A stretch of DNA of 64,000 nucleotides from Cupidesulfovibrio sp000226255 (GCF_003402415.2 NZ_AP036014.1:1302001-1366000); one strand, 5' to 3'. Counted from the first letter of the stretch, positions 47,844 through 56,450 are shown. Translations and numbers: made by a program. Notes: generated from the sequence alone by a model not told the origin.

Positions 47844-47851
47844 GCGTGCGA

Positions 47852-47938
47852 TGGTGCCGAAGGGGAGAGTCGAACTCCCACTCCCTTGCGGGAACTAGAC
47901 CCTGAACCTAGCGTGTCTACCAATTCCACCACTTCGGC
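47852..47938 (-). tRNA. tRNA-Leu (CAG)
   Basis: 87 bases with acceptor GCCGAAG/CTTCGGC, anticodon loop TTCAGGG (anticodon CAG), a long variable arm CCCGCAAGGGAG as in class II tRNAs, T-arm GTTCGACTC, and an encoded CCA. Confidence 0.95.
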
Positions 47939-48171
47939 GCAGGAGGGTCTTCTAGCCAAAAGGGGGGGATGTTGGCAAGCGTTTTTTTTAAATCCCGTGG
48001 GAATTCCGGCCAAAGTAGGTTGCCGTCTCCCCATGGGGCGTTGGCGGGCGCGGAAAAATACTTGCGCTGCGGGCGTGGGCTAAGGCAATGCGTCATGCCT
48101 GCCGATAGCACCGGGGCGGGCATGTGGACAGGCGCGACAGCGTCGCCCGGCACGAGGGAAATGGAGGTGCG

Positions 48172-49083
48172 ATGCCAAAGGTCTTGAAGGGTGGCGACAC
48201 GCCGACCCTGCACGGGGATGATGCCGGAACGGATGCGTCGCAGCAGCGGAGCGTCGCCGTTGATGGTCTGGACGGCGCACGCCCCGGCATGGGGGGGGCT
48301 GTGGGGTGCCTCGTGCTGGTGCTCGACGCGCACCCGGCTGCGCGCGACGCCCTGGCGGCGCAGGTGGCCCTGCTGCTGCCGGGGGCGCGGCCTGCCTCGG
48401 GCATTGGGGGGGATGCCGTTGTTGGCGGAGCCTCCGCTGGCCCGTTTTGTCAGTCTGGCCCGTCGGGCCCGGCCGTTTCTTTTGGCCCGGCCGCGCGGCT
48501 TGTGGTGCGCAGCGCGGGTGGGGGCATCCCCATTCCCCCGGTCTGGGAGGGGGTTCCGGTGGCCGAGGTGCGCCCCCGTGACGTGGACGGCGACGGAGCC
48601 GACGTCGTGCCGCGAGGCCGTGCGGGCGCACGGCGCGAGGCCGACCCGGGCGGGCGCGTGGATCTTGCCGATGTGGCGTTGGCCCTGGCACGCTGCGGCC
48701 AGTTGCGACAGGTGGCCGTGCCGGAGGCGTCGTCCGGCCCCGGGCTTTCCGGATCGGCCCTGGCCGCGGGGGTGCCTGAAGTGATGCGCCCGCTGCTGCC
48801 CGGCGTGCAGCGTACGGCCGATGCCCTGGTGGGGCAGGCGGAGGCGGCGCTGGCTGCGGGCGACCAGGCGCTGCTGGCCCGAGTGGGGCACACCCTGCGC
48901 GGCATGGCGGCCAACTACGCCATGCCGGAACTGGCCGCCTGCTCGGCGGCGCTGGAACGCTCCGCCCATGGAGGCGACGTGGATGCGGCGGCGGACGCCC
49001 TGGCGTGGCTGCGGGCGGCCGTGGCCGCCCTGACCTCGGTGATCGCCATGCCCGGCGATGCGGGGATTCAGGAACGCGAATAA
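48172..49083 (+). CDS. HPt-domain protein with degenerate receiver-like N-terminus
   Basis: 303 residues from the ATG at 48172 (GGAGGT five bases upstream). The C-terminal HPt domain (about 200-285) has VGHTLRGMAANYAMPELAAC with phospho-accepting His240. The middle part (CLVLVLDAHPAARDALAAQ; ALARCGQLRQVAVPE) looks like a receiver scaffold that has lost the acidic pair and the phospho-Asp, broken by low-complexity Gly/Ala segments. It would shuttle phosphate in a relay. It is convergent with a NarL-type regulator; partners are unknown. Confidence 0.75.
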   Translation: MPKVLKGGDTPTLHGDDAGTDASQQRSVAVDGLDGARPGMGGAVGCLVLVLDAHPAARDALAAQVALLLPGARPASGIGGDAVVGGASAGPFCQSGPSGPAVSFGPAARLVVRSAGGGIPIPPVWEGVPVAEVRPRDVDGDGADVVPRGRAGARREADPGGRVDLADVALALARCGQLRQVAVPEASSGPGLSGSALAAGVPEVMRPLLPGVQRTADALVGQAEAALAAGDQALLARVGHTLRGMAANYAMPELAACSAALERSAHGGDVDAAADALAWLRAAVAALTSVIAMPGDAGIQERE

Positions 49084-49219
49084 GCGCCGCGCCCTTCGGT
49101 GCGCCGCCGCAAGCGGGCAGCGCCGCCAAGGCACGGCGATTTCCTCCCTACCCATTTCCAACGCCTTTCCGGATGCCCTGGTGAACCCGGCGGTTCCGGC
49201 GACTGGGGCGCGAACGCAT

Positions 49220-49255
49220 CGACGGGCCGGACTCCCATGGGAGTCCGGCCCGTCG
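49220..49255. terminator. Bidirectional terminator between HPt gene and response regulator gene
   Basis: Perfect 36-base palindrome: a 16-bp stem CGACGGGCCGGACTCC with loop CATG. No U tract on either side, but it lies midway between convergent stops. Confidence 0.65.
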
Positions 49256-49312
49256 TCAGTGTCTTCTCGTGATGTCGGGCCGCGTTGCGGCGTCGGGGCA
49301 CGCCGTGCCCGG

Positions 49313-49963
49313 CTACGGCGTGACGGTCAGCCCGTGCTCGATGGCGAAGCTGACCAGTTCGGCCGTGCTGTCCGCGCCCAGCTTGCGCTTCAGGTTGGCC
49401 TTGTGCTTTTCCACGGTCTTGTGACTGATGCACAGCTTGTCCGCGATCATCTTGTTGCCGTGGCCCTCGGCCACCAGCTTCAGCACCTGCTTTTCGCGGT
49501 CGCTCAACAGGTCGAGCAGCGACCCGCTTTCGCGGCGTCCGTGACGAAGGAAATCCTCTATGAGCAGTTCGGAGATTTCCGGGCTGATGTAGCGGCGGCC
49601 GGAAAGCACCGTCTCCATGGCCTGCACCAGGATGTCGCTGGAAACGTTCTTCAGCACGTAGCCGTCGGCGCCCGCGCTGAGGGTGCGGTAAATCAGGCTG
49701 TCCTTCTTGTGGGCGGTGAGCGCCAGCACCTTGGTGTGCTCGCAGCGCCGCTTGATTTCACGGATGGCTTCCGTGCCGTCCATGAGCGGCAGCGTCAGAT
49801 CCATCAATACGATGTCCGGCGTGTGCTTTTCGACGATTTTCAGGGCCTGGATGCCGTCCGGGGCTTCACCCACGATGGTGAACGCGGGATAGGTCCCGAG
49901 CAGGGCCTTCAGCCCTTCACGGACGATATCGAGGTCTTCAACGAGCACAACGGTTTTCGACAT
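49313..49963 (-). CDS. NarL/FixJ-family response regulator
   Basis: 216 residues; SD AAGG. A receiver domain (1-120) has the acidic pair ED (9-10), phospho-Asp55 in IVLMDLTLP, TAHKK and the conserved Lys in GYVLKN. The LuxR-type HTH (about 150-210) has LSDREKQVLKLVAEGHGNKMIADKLCISHKTVEKHKANLKRKLG. It is a DNA-binding regulator with no kinase gene adjacent. Its own promoter is visible upstream. Confidence 0.92.
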   Translation of the reverse strand: MSKTVVLVEDLDIVREGLKALLGTYPAFTIVGEAPDGIQALKIVEKHTPDIVLMDLTLPLMDGTEAIREIKRRCEHTKVLALTAHKKDSLIYRTLSAGADGYVLKNVSSDILVQAMETVLSGRRYISPEISELLIEDFLRHGRRESGSLLDLLSDREKQVLKLVAEGHGNKMIADKLCISHKTVEKHKANLKRKLGADSTAELVSFAIEHGLTVTP

Positions 49964-50013
49964 GTTGGCAGCCTTTGACTATGATGTCATCTGGTCTGAA
50001 AATAACACGATAC

Positions 50014-50042
50014 CTTATATGTGCCCCGGTTGGAATTGTAAA
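50014..50042 (-). promoter_or_regulatory. Promoter of the NarL-type regulator gene
   Basis: Minus strand TTTACA (50042-50037), 17-base spacer, TATAAG (50019-50014). It lies about 50 bases before the ATG. Confidence 0.65.
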
Positions 50043-50249
50043 CCTGCTTTCGGCGCAGTAGGGTTATTCCCCATTATAACGTAGGGAGGGGTGTGCGCCA
50101 TGGCGTAAATGAACGCATCACCGCGGCGTGGGTGGAAAAGGAGCGGCGCACCTGTGCGCTGCTGTGTCGGCGCATGCGGCGCGGGGTGCGTGCCGCGCGC
50201 AACTCCAGCCCACTGCGGGGGCACGCGGGCGCCAATGCGGCCAGCCCGG

Positions 50250-51404
50250 CTATTGCGCGCCCTGTGCGTGCAGCCAGCAGCGCACGCCGCGGGCATGGGG
50301 GGCGGCATGGGGGGGCTCCCCCGTCTCGCGGTCGGGGGTGAGCAGGGGCGGTTCTTCTTTCCCGCACCGCGCGAAGGCGTGCGGGCAGCGATCGCGAAAG
50401 GTGCAGCCCGTGGGCAGGGCCCACAGCGGCGGCACCGTGCCCGGAATGGCCGAAAGGCGGTCGGCGCGCGGGCCGGAAACCGCCTGCGGCACCGAATGCA
50501 TCAGCCCTACCGCATACGGGTGCAGCGGCCGGGTGAAGAATTCCCCCACCGGAGCGTATTCCATGATCCGCCCGGCATACATCACGGCCACGTGGTCGGC
50601 GGTTTCCGCCACCACGCCCAGATCATGGGTGATCAGCAGCACGGACGCCCCCCGGCGGGCCGCCAGTTCGCGCATCAGGCGCAGTATCTGGCGCTGGATG
50701 GTCACGTCCAGCGCGGTGGTGGGCTCGTCGGCGATGAGCAGGCGCGGGTCGCAGGCCAAGGCCATGGCGATCATCACCCGCTGGCGCATGCCGCCGCTCA
50801 TCTGGTGCGGAAAGTCGCGGGCGCGCAGTTCCGGCGAGGGAATGCCCACCTGGCGCAGCAGGTCCACGGCGCGGGCGGCGGCCTCGGAGCGCGAAAGGCC
50901 CAGGTGCAGCCGCAGTCCCTCGGCGATCTGCTCGCCCACCCGGAACACCGGGTTCAGCGATGTCATGGGCTCCTGGAAGATCATGGAGATGCTGCGCCCG
51001 CGCACCCCGCGCATGTCCTGTTCCGGCAGGGTCAGCAACTCCCGCCCTTCCAGCCGCACCGATCCGGAAGCGATGCGCCCCGGCTCGGGCACCAGGCGCA
51101 GCAGGGCCAGCGCCGTCATGCTCTTGCCGCAGCCCGATTCACCCACCAGGCACAGGGTGCGCCCCGGCTCTATGGCGAAGGAGACGCCCGCCACGGCCCG
51201 CAGGGACGCGACGTCTGCCGCATCTCCCGCGCCGCCCGCGCCGGTCCGGCCGGGAAACTCCACGGTCAGTTCGCGCACGTCCAACAGGGGGTGGGGCGTC
51301 GGCCCGGAGAGGGGCTGATCCTTGGCGGCGGTCTGCGCGCGAGGCGCTGTCGAGGGCGCCTGGTCGGGCATTGCGTCGGTCGTGGAGGTGTTGGCGTTGG
51401 TCAT
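50250..51404 (-). CDS. Oligopeptide/dipeptide ABC transporter ATP-binding protein (OppD/DppD)
   Basis: 384 residues. Walker A GESGCGKS, signature MSGGMRQRVMIA, Walker B LLIADEPTTALD and LLITHDLGVVAE are intact. The C-terminal oligo_HPY extension (HPYAVGLMHSVPQ...GCTFRDRCPHA) with its Cys motif marks the Opp/Dpp group. No permease, binding protein or second ATPase (OppF) is adjacent, so it is an orphan here. It follows an M20 peptidase by 58 bases and may be co-transcribed, pairing peptide uptake and hydrolysis. Confidence 0.9.
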   Translation of the reverse strand: MTNANTSTTDAMPDQAPSTAPRAQTAAKDQPLSGPTPHPLLDVRELTVEFPGRTGAGGAGDAADVASLRAVAGVSFAIEPGRTLCLVGESGCGKSMTALALLRLVPEPGRIASGSVRLEGRELLTLPEQDMRGVRGRSISMIFQEPMTSLNPVFRVGEQIAEGLRLHLGLSRSEAAARAVDLLRQVGIPSPELRARDFPHQMSGGMRQRVMIAMALACDPRLLIADEPTTALDVTIQRQILRLMRELAARRGASVLLITHDLGVVAETADHVAVMYAGRIMEYAPVGEFFTRPLHPYAVGLMHSVPQAVSGPRADRLSAIPGTVPPLWALPTGCTFRDRCPHAFARCGKEEPPLLTPDRETGEPPHAAPHARGVRCWLHAQGAQ

Positions 51405-51462
51405 GTCTGGCCTGTAGCTGTTTCCTGCGGATGTTGCCAGCGGGCGGCGGGGCGGGTGGCGG

Positions 51463-52782
51463 CTATGCCCCGGCCCGGTGCGGCCGCCCTTGCTGTCCGG
51501 TCGTTCCGGCCTCTTCGAGCGCCAGGGCCAGCAAGGCCTCGTACACCGGCACCAGGCTGGCGATCAGCAGATGCTCCCGGTCGGTATGCTGACTGGTTTC
51601 ACCCTCCGCGCCCCAGACCACCCCGGCAATGGAAAGGTCGGTCAGGAAGCGGGCGTCGCTGGCCCCGTGGGCGCAGCCGGGGGCCGCGCCGGGGGCGTGA
51701 CGCAACAGCCTGCCCATCCACGGGGTGTCGCCGGTGACGAAAAGCGGTTCCATGCGGGTGACGGCCAGTTCCCCTTGCACGGCGGCGCGCATCTCGGCCA
51801 CCAGTCGCTGCGGGTCGTCGTGTTCGGTGTAGCGCACGTCCAGATGGGCCACGGCCTCGCCGGGCACCAGGTTCACCGCCGTGCCCGCGTGCAGCAGGCC
51901 CAGGTTCATGGTGCGGTGCCAGTGGTCGGCCGCGCGGGGGGCGTCTCCCTCGGGCGCGCGGTCCGGGTGCGGGCCGGGGTACTGGCCGGGAAAGAGCGGC
52001 TTCAACGCCTCGTAGTCGCGCACCAGCGCGTCCACGGCGTTTTCGCCCATCCACGGCCGTGCGCCGTGGGCGCTCTTGCCCCGCGCGGTAAGCACAAGGT
52101 CGATGACCCCTTTTTCCCTGGTAATGACGGAGCCGGGCGCGCCACCGTCCAGCGCCACGCAGAAGTCGGCGCGGATGTGGGGCAGGGCGCGGAACGCACC
52201 ATTGCGCCCGCCGGTTTCCTCGTCGCCGGTGATCACCAGCACCAGGGGCAGGGATTCCGCCCCACGGCCCTGCACGGCAAGTTCGCGCAGGCAGCGGCGG
52301 CACAACACCAGGGCCATGGCCACGGCGTACTTGTCGTCGATGGCGCCGCGCCCGTGCAGCACGCCGGTGGCCGTGTCCATGCGCGGTGTGAACAACGCGT
52401 CCGCGCCGTCCACGACGTCGAAGTGCACCAGCAGGGCCAGCGGGGCGGCATGGGCGGGGTTTCCCGCCAGCAGCGAGGGTATGCCCTCGTGCTCCATGCG
52501 GGTGCAGGGAATTTCGTTATCGGCCAGCCAGGCGGCGATGACGTCCGCGCAGCGGGTCACCTCTGCCGGGCGAGAGGCGGTGGAGCGGATGGCCATGAGC
52601 CGGGCGGTCAGCGCCACCATGTCGGCGATGTCTTCCGCCGTGACGTCGGCAAGGTCGGCTGGCAGGCAGGCGCGGGCCTGTTCGGCGAACGTGGAGAAGG
52701 AGGCGTCGTCATCGGCGACTGTGCTCTTGTCTCCGATGACGGCATGGCTTTCGGCGGCGTGGTCGGCGGTGCGATGCGACAT
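51463..52782 (-). CDS. M20-family metallopeptidase (PepV/ArgE-like)
   Basis: 439 residues from the ATG at 52782 (GGAG upstream). Metal ligands are in place: LLVHFDVVDG (His, Asp), GRGAIDDK (bridging Asp), TGDEETGG (catalytic Glu pair), VALDGG and the C-terminal SQHTDRE His. The dimerisation domain lies near 240-360 (GKSAHGARPWMGENAVD). It should remove or split N-acyl or dipeptide substrates with two zinc ions. Position before an oligopeptide ATPase suggests dipeptide use. Exact substrate is unknown. Confidence 0.85.
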   Translation of the reverse strand: MSHRTADHAAESHAVIGDKSTVADDDASFSTFAEQARACLPADLADVTAEDIADMVALTARLMAIRSTASRPAEVTRCADVIAAWLADNEIPCTRMEHEGIPSLLAGNPAHAAPLALLVHFDVVDGADALFTPRMDTATGVLHGRGAIDDKYAVAMALVLCRRCLRELAVQGRGAESLPLVLVITGDEETGGRNGAFRALPHIRADFCVALDGGAPGSVITREKGVIDLVLTARGKSAHGARPWMGENAVDALVRDYEALKPLFPGQYPGPHPDRAPEGDAPRAADHWHRTMNLGLLHAGTAVNLVPGEAVAHLDVRYTEHDDPQRLVAEMRAAVQGELAVTRMEPLFVTGDTPWMGRLLRHAPGAAPGCAHGASDARFLTDLSIAGVVWGAEGETSQHTDREHLLIASLVPVYEALLALALEEAGTTGQQGRPHRAGA

Positions 52783-53031
52783 TTCGGTGAAGGCTCCGTG
52801 GATGCGATGTGAGGCCGGTGCGGGCTTTCCGCACATTGCGCGGGGCTGGCCGGGCCGTCCGCAAGGCTACCGCAGCGGGCGGGGCGCGTCCAGTTCGCCG
52901 GGGCCGGGCGAAGGCCGATGGCGGGGGAGCGGCAAGGCCGTGATCTGTCGGCAGGGCGGGCGGAACGCCTGCGGTCGTGCACGAGTAGCCGCGTGCTGCC
53001 CGGAAGAAGGCGACTTTGTCGAGAAGGAACT

Positions 53032-53046
53032 TGACAATCATTTTCA
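53032..53046 (+). promoter_or_regulatory. Fur box 1
   Basis: TGACAATCATTTTCA matches the 7-1-7 Fur consensus TGATAATnATTATCA at 13 of the 14 or so informative places. It overlaps a TTGACA (53031-53036), a plausible -35, so iron-loaded Fur would block the promoter. Confidence 0.75.
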
Positions 53047-53061
53047 GGAGGTGCAGATTTG

Positions 53062-53193
53062 GTGCGTCGGGCGTGCACGCCCGGTTGTTGTCCCGTTCCC
53101 GTTCCCGTTCCCGTTCCTCGTGCCCGCGCAGGCGCGGCGCAGGAGCAGGACGGCGGCGGTGCGGCGACGGTCGCGGACCGAACCAAGGAGTAG
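53062..53193 (+). CDS. Possible small ORF between Fur box and feoA
   Basis: 43 codons from a GTG at 53062 (or TTG at 53059) to a TAG at 53191, preceded by AGGAGGT at 53046-53052. The product would be a small Cys-containing peptide beginning VRRACTPGCCPVPVPVPVP, with the VP repeat from a (GTTCCC)4 DNA repeat. The stop is embedded in the feoA SD (AAGGAGTAG), which would couple translation. If transcription instead starts from the TTGACA/AGATTT pair at 53031-53060, the SD would lie outside the mRNA and this ORF would not be made. Confidence 0.35.
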   Translation: MRRACTPGCCPVPVPVPVPRARAGAAQEQDGGGAATVADRTKE

Positions 53194-53196
53194 GAT

Positions 53197-53463
53197 ATGC
53201 CCTGTTGCAAGTTGAGCGATGTTCCCGCCGGGTGCCGGGTTCGGGTGCGTCGCCTGTGCGACAAGCAAGGCGAGCGGGGCAGGCTGTGTGCGCTGGGCAT
53301 AACGCCCGGCACGGAGCTTGAGGTCTGCTCGCAGTCTGGTTCGTGTTGCGTACGGGTGCGTGACGCCTCGCTGGTGCTTGGCGACACGCTTGCCTGCGAC
53401 GTTTACTGCGAGCCGGTGGCCTCCGCGTCGCCGGATTCCGCACATGACGCGCCGCGTCGATAG
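53197..53463 (+). CDS. feoA: FeoA-domain protein (first copy)
   Basis: 88 residues; SD AAGGAG. A single SH3-like FeoA domain: LSDVPAGCRVRVRRLC, RGRLCALGITPGTELEV, and a C-terminal strand. It is unusually Cys-rich for FeoA (Cys at 3, 4, 21, 31, 44, 49, 50 and others). It is the first clear gene downstream of Fur box 1 and likely acts with FeoB in ferrous iron uptake. Confidence 0.88.
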   Translation: MPCCKLSDVPAGCRVRVRRLCDKQGERGRLCALGITPGTELEVCSQSGSCCVRVRDASLVLGDTLACDVYCEPVASASPDSAHDAPRR

Positions 53464-53490
53464 CGGCGCGCTGACGCAAGGAGAATGCTG

Positions 53491-53682
53491 ATGACCTGGG
53501 ACACCCTTGTGGTGGTAGCCATCGTGGTGGCGGCGGCGTGGTATGTCGCGCGGCGCTACCTGTTCCGCAAGCCGGGCGGTTGCGGTTGCGGCTGCTCCAC
53601 GAGCTCTGGCGGTTCGGGCTGCTGCGGCGGCGGGGGGCACATAGCCTCCAGGCCGGGCGCATCCTGCGGCTGCGGCAAGTAG
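53491..53682 (+). CDS. FeoB-associated Cys-rich membrane protein
   Basis: 63 residues from the ATG at 53491 (AAGGAG eight bases upstream; an ATG six bases earlier is too close to the SD). One membrane helix (TLVVVAIVVAAAWYVARRYL) is followed by a Gly/Cys-rich tail GGCGCGCSTSSGGSGCCGG...CGCGK. This is the known layout of the FeoB-associated Cys-rich family, which may pass ferrous iron at the inner membrane. Confidence 0.88.
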   Translation: MTWDTLVVVAIVVAAAWYVARRYLFRKPGGCGCGCSTSSGGSGCCGGGGHIASRPGASCGCGK

Positions 53683-53702
53683 GGCTGATAGTGCTGGAAA
53701 TG

Positions 53703-53729
53703 GCCGGCCCGAGGGCCGCGCCTTTTTTT
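53703..53729 (+). terminator. Terminator inside the feo locus
   Basis: Short CGGCC/GGCCG hairpin followed by CGCC and seven T. It divides the locus into two transcription units. Confidence 0.6.
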
Positions 53730-53741
53730 AACGCCGCCTAA

Positions 53742-53756
53742 TGAGAAAGATTTTCA
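53742..53756 (+). promoter_or_regulatory. Fur box 2
   Basis: TGAGAAAGATTTTCA, a 7-1-7 inverted Fur site 50 bases before feoA2-feoB. Confidence 0.65.
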
Positions 53757-53805
53757 ATTTCGCGAGGGCAGCCAGCCCCGCGCAGCTTGAGGAGGAGACA
53801 CGAAG

Positions 53806-54063
53806 ATGGGCAAAACCATTCCCCTGCGGCAACTGGCCGTGGGCCAGCGGGCGCGCATCGCCAAGGTGGACGCGCACGGCGAACTCGGGCGGCGCATCCG
53901 CGACATGGGGCTGATCCCCGGCGCGGAAGTGGAAGTCGTGGGGCGCGCGCCCCTGATGGATCCGGTGGCCCTGCGCCTGAAGGGGTTCACCCTTTCGCTG
54001 CGCAACAACGAGGCCGATTTCATCGCCGTCGAGACCGACGCCCAGCCCCGCCCGCAGGAGTAA
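53806..54063 (+). CDS. feoA: FeoA-domain protein (second copy)
   Basis: 85 residues; SD GAGGAGGA. A standard cytoplasmic FeoA: LRQLAVGQRARIAKVDAHGELGRRIRDMGLIPGAEVEVVGRAPLMDPV. It has no Cys, unlike the first copy. The stop is 2 bases from the feoB ATG, so it is tightly coupled and probably the dedicated FeoB partner. Confidence 0.92.
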   Translation: MGKTIPLRQLAVGQRARIAKVDAHGELGRRIRDMGLIPGAEVEVVGRAPLMDPVALRLKGFTLSLRNNEADFIAVETDAQPRPQE

Positions 54064-54065
54064 GC

Positions 54066-56369
54066 ATGTCCGCCAACGTCATCGTCGCCCTTGCGGGCAA
54101 CCCCAACTCCGGCAAGACCACCGCGTTCAACGAGTACACCGGCTCGCGCCAGCATGTGGGCAACTACCCCGGCATCACGGTGGAAAAGAAGGAAGGCATC
54201 GCCCGCGTGGACGGGCGCGAAGTGCGCGTGGTGGACCTGCCCGGTACCTATTCGCTCACCGCCTATACCCAGGAAGAAGTGGTGGCGCGGCGCGTGCTGG
54301 TTGAAGACAGGCCCGACGTGGTCATCGACGTGCTCAACGCGGGCGCGCTGGAGCGCAACCTGTACCTGGCCGTGCAGCTGATGGAACTGGGCATTCCCGT
54401 GGCCCTCGGCCTGAACATGATCGACGAGGCCCGCAAGCAGGGCCTGCGCATCGACGTCGCGCGCCTGTCGCAGCTTCTGGGCCTGCCCGTGGTGGAAACC
54501 GTGGCCCGCACCGGCGAAGGGCTGAAGGACCTGATGTCCGCCGCCATCGCCCATGGCGACGCCCGGCGCGGCACCCCCTGGAAGCCGCTGGAAATCTCCT
54601 ACGGCCCCGACCTTGATCCCGTCATCGCCCGCATGGTGGAACGCATCGAGGCCGCGCGCTTCCTCACCGACAAGTATCCGGCCCGCTGGGTGGCCCTGAA
54701 GTACCTTGAAAGCGACGAGGACATGCGCACCCTTGGCCGCGCCGCAGGCCCCCTTTCGGCCGAGCTGGAAGCCATGGCCGCCGAAGTGGCCCGCCATCTC
54801 GACGCGACCCTGAACAGCTACCCCGAAGCCGTCATCGCAGACTACCGTTACGGGTACATTTCCGGCGTGCTGCGCCAGGGCGTGCTGACCCGCCATGATG
54901 AGCTTTCGCAGCGTCTCGCGGCCTCCGACCGCATGGACCGCGTGCTCACCAACCGCGTGCTCGGCCCGGTGATCATGCTGGCGATCCTGTACGGCATCTA
55001 CGAGGTCACCTTCGCCATCGGCGAATACCCCATGGGATGGGTGGAGGCGTTCTTCGGCTGGCTGAACGAGACGGCGTCCGCCGCGCTGCCCGACGGCCTG
55101 CTGAAGTCGCTGGTGGTGTCCGGCATCATCGACGGCGTGGGCGGGGTCATGGGCTTCGTGCCGCTGATCATGCTGATGTTCATGATGATCGCCTTCCTGG
55201 AAGACTCCGGCTACATGGCCCGCGTGGCCTACATGCTGGACAGGGTGTTCCGCATGTTCGGCCTGCACGGCTGCTCGGTGATGCCCTACATCGTGTCCGG
55301 CGGCATCGCGGGCGGCTGCGCCGTGCCCGGCGTGATGGCCGCGCGCACCCTGCGCAGCCCGCGCGAGCGGCTGGCCACCATCCTCACCGCGCCGTTCATG
55401 ACCTGCGGCGCCAAGCTGCCGGTGTTCATCCTGTTCGTGGGCGTGTTCTTCGCCGAGCAGCAGGCCCAGGCCATGTTCGCCCTTACCCTGCTGGGCTGGG
55501 GCATGGCGCTCATCGTGGCGCGCCTGCTGCGCTCCACGGTGATCAAGGGCGAATCCACCCCCTTCGTCATGGAACTGCCCCCGTACCGCCTGCCCACCCT
55601 GCGCGGCATTCTCATCCACACCTGGGAGCGCACCTGGCAGTACATCAAGAAGGCCGGCACCGTCATTCTGGCCATCTCCATCCTGCTGTGGGCGGCCATG
55701 ACCTTCCCGCAGTTGCCGGAAGACAAGACCGCCGCGTTCGAGGAGCAGCGCGCGGCCATCACCGCCCAGAAGGAAGCGGTGGAAGCCGCGGCCCAGCAGG
55801 AAGCCGGTCCTGAAGCCTCTGGCGAGGCCGTTGCCGAGGCCCCCGCTGGCGCAGCCGATGCCCCGGCCGGAGAACCCGCCGGTGAGGAAGCCGATGACGA
55901 GGAAGAGAACCCGTTCGACGCGCAGCTTGCCGCCATCGACGCGGCCGAAGCCGCCGCCGGGCTGGAATACTCCATCGCCGGTCGCGTGGGCGTCGCCCTT
56001 GAATCTGTGACCAGGGTTGCCGGGTTCGACTGGCGCACCAACATCGCCCTGGTGGGCGGCTTCGCGGCCAAGGAAGTCATCGTCTCCACCCTCGGCACCG
56101 CCTACTCGCTGGGCGAGGTGGACGCGGAAGACGCCGCGCCGCTGGCCGAGCAGATCAAGGCCGACCCGCACTGGACTCCGGCCGCGGCCGCCGCGCTGAT
56201 GGTCTTCGTGCTGCTGTACGCCCCCTGCTTCGTCACCGTGGTGGCCATCAAGCAGGAATCGGGTTCGTGGGGCTGGGCCATCTTCAGCACCGTGTTCAGC
56301 ACCATCCTGGCCTTCGGCCTTGCGGTGGCGGTGTACCAGATCGGCACTTCCATGATGTCCGGCGGCTAG
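54066..56369 (+). CDS. feoB: Ferrous iron transport protein B
   Basis: 767 residues. The N-terminal G domain has GNPNSGKTTAFN (G1), PGITVEKKEG (G2), DLPGTYSL (G3) and LNMIDEA (G4). A GDI domain (about 175-270) precedes the membrane region with two Gate motifs (SGGIAGGCAVPGVMAART and AALMVFVLLYAPCFVTVVAI). An 80-residue Ala/Glu-rich acidic insert (about 555-635, ending DDEEENPFDAQ) sits between membrane helices. It imports Fe2+. The terminator follows 50 bases downstream. Confidence 0.96.
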   Translation: MSANVIVALAGNPNSGKTTAFNEYTGSRQHVGNYPGITVEKKEGIARVDGREVRVVDLPGTYSLTAYTQEEVVARRVLVEDRPDVVIDVLNAGALERNLYLAVQLMELGIPVALGLNMIDEARKQGLRIDVARLSQLLGLPVVETVARTGEGLKDLMSAAIAHGDARRGTPWKPLEISYGPDLDPVIARMVERIEAARFLTDKYPARWVALKYLESDEDMRTLGRAAGPLSAELEAMAAEVARHLDATLNSYPEAVIADYRYGYISGVLRQGVLTRHDELSQRLAASDRMDRVLTNRVLGPVIMLAILYGIYEVTFAIGEYPMGWVEAFFGWLNETASAALPDGLLKSLVVSGIIDGVGGVMGFVPLIMLMFMMIAFLEDSGYMARVAYMLDRVFRMFGLHGCSVMPYIVSGGIAGGCAVPGVMAARTLRSPRERLATILTAPFMTCGAKLPVFILFVGVFFAEQQAQAMFALTLLGWGMALIVARLLRSTVIKGESTPFVMELPPYRLPTLRGILIHTWERTWQYIKKAGTVILAISILLWAAMTFPQLPEDKTAAFEEQRAAITAQKEAVEAAAQQEAGPEASGEAVAEAPAGAADAPAGEPAGEEADDEEENPFDAQLAAIDAAEAAAGLEYSIAGRVGVALESVTRVAGFDWRTNIALVGGFAAKEVIVSTLGTAYSLGEVDAEDAAPLAEQIKADPHWTPAAAAALMVFVLLYAPCFVTVVAIKQESGSWGWAIFSTVFSTILAFGLAVAVYQIGTSMMSGG

Positions 56370-56420
56370 CCCGGGGGACAGCGCGGCGGGCATCACGCCC
56401 GCGCTCCCTTCGCAACCACA

Positions 56421-56450
56421 CGGGGCGTCCTTATGGACGCCCCGTTCGCG
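56421..56450 (+). terminator. Terminator after feoB
   Basis: Perfect 10-bp stem CGGGGCGTCC with loop TTAT, followed by TTCGCGTTTT. Confidence 0.75.
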
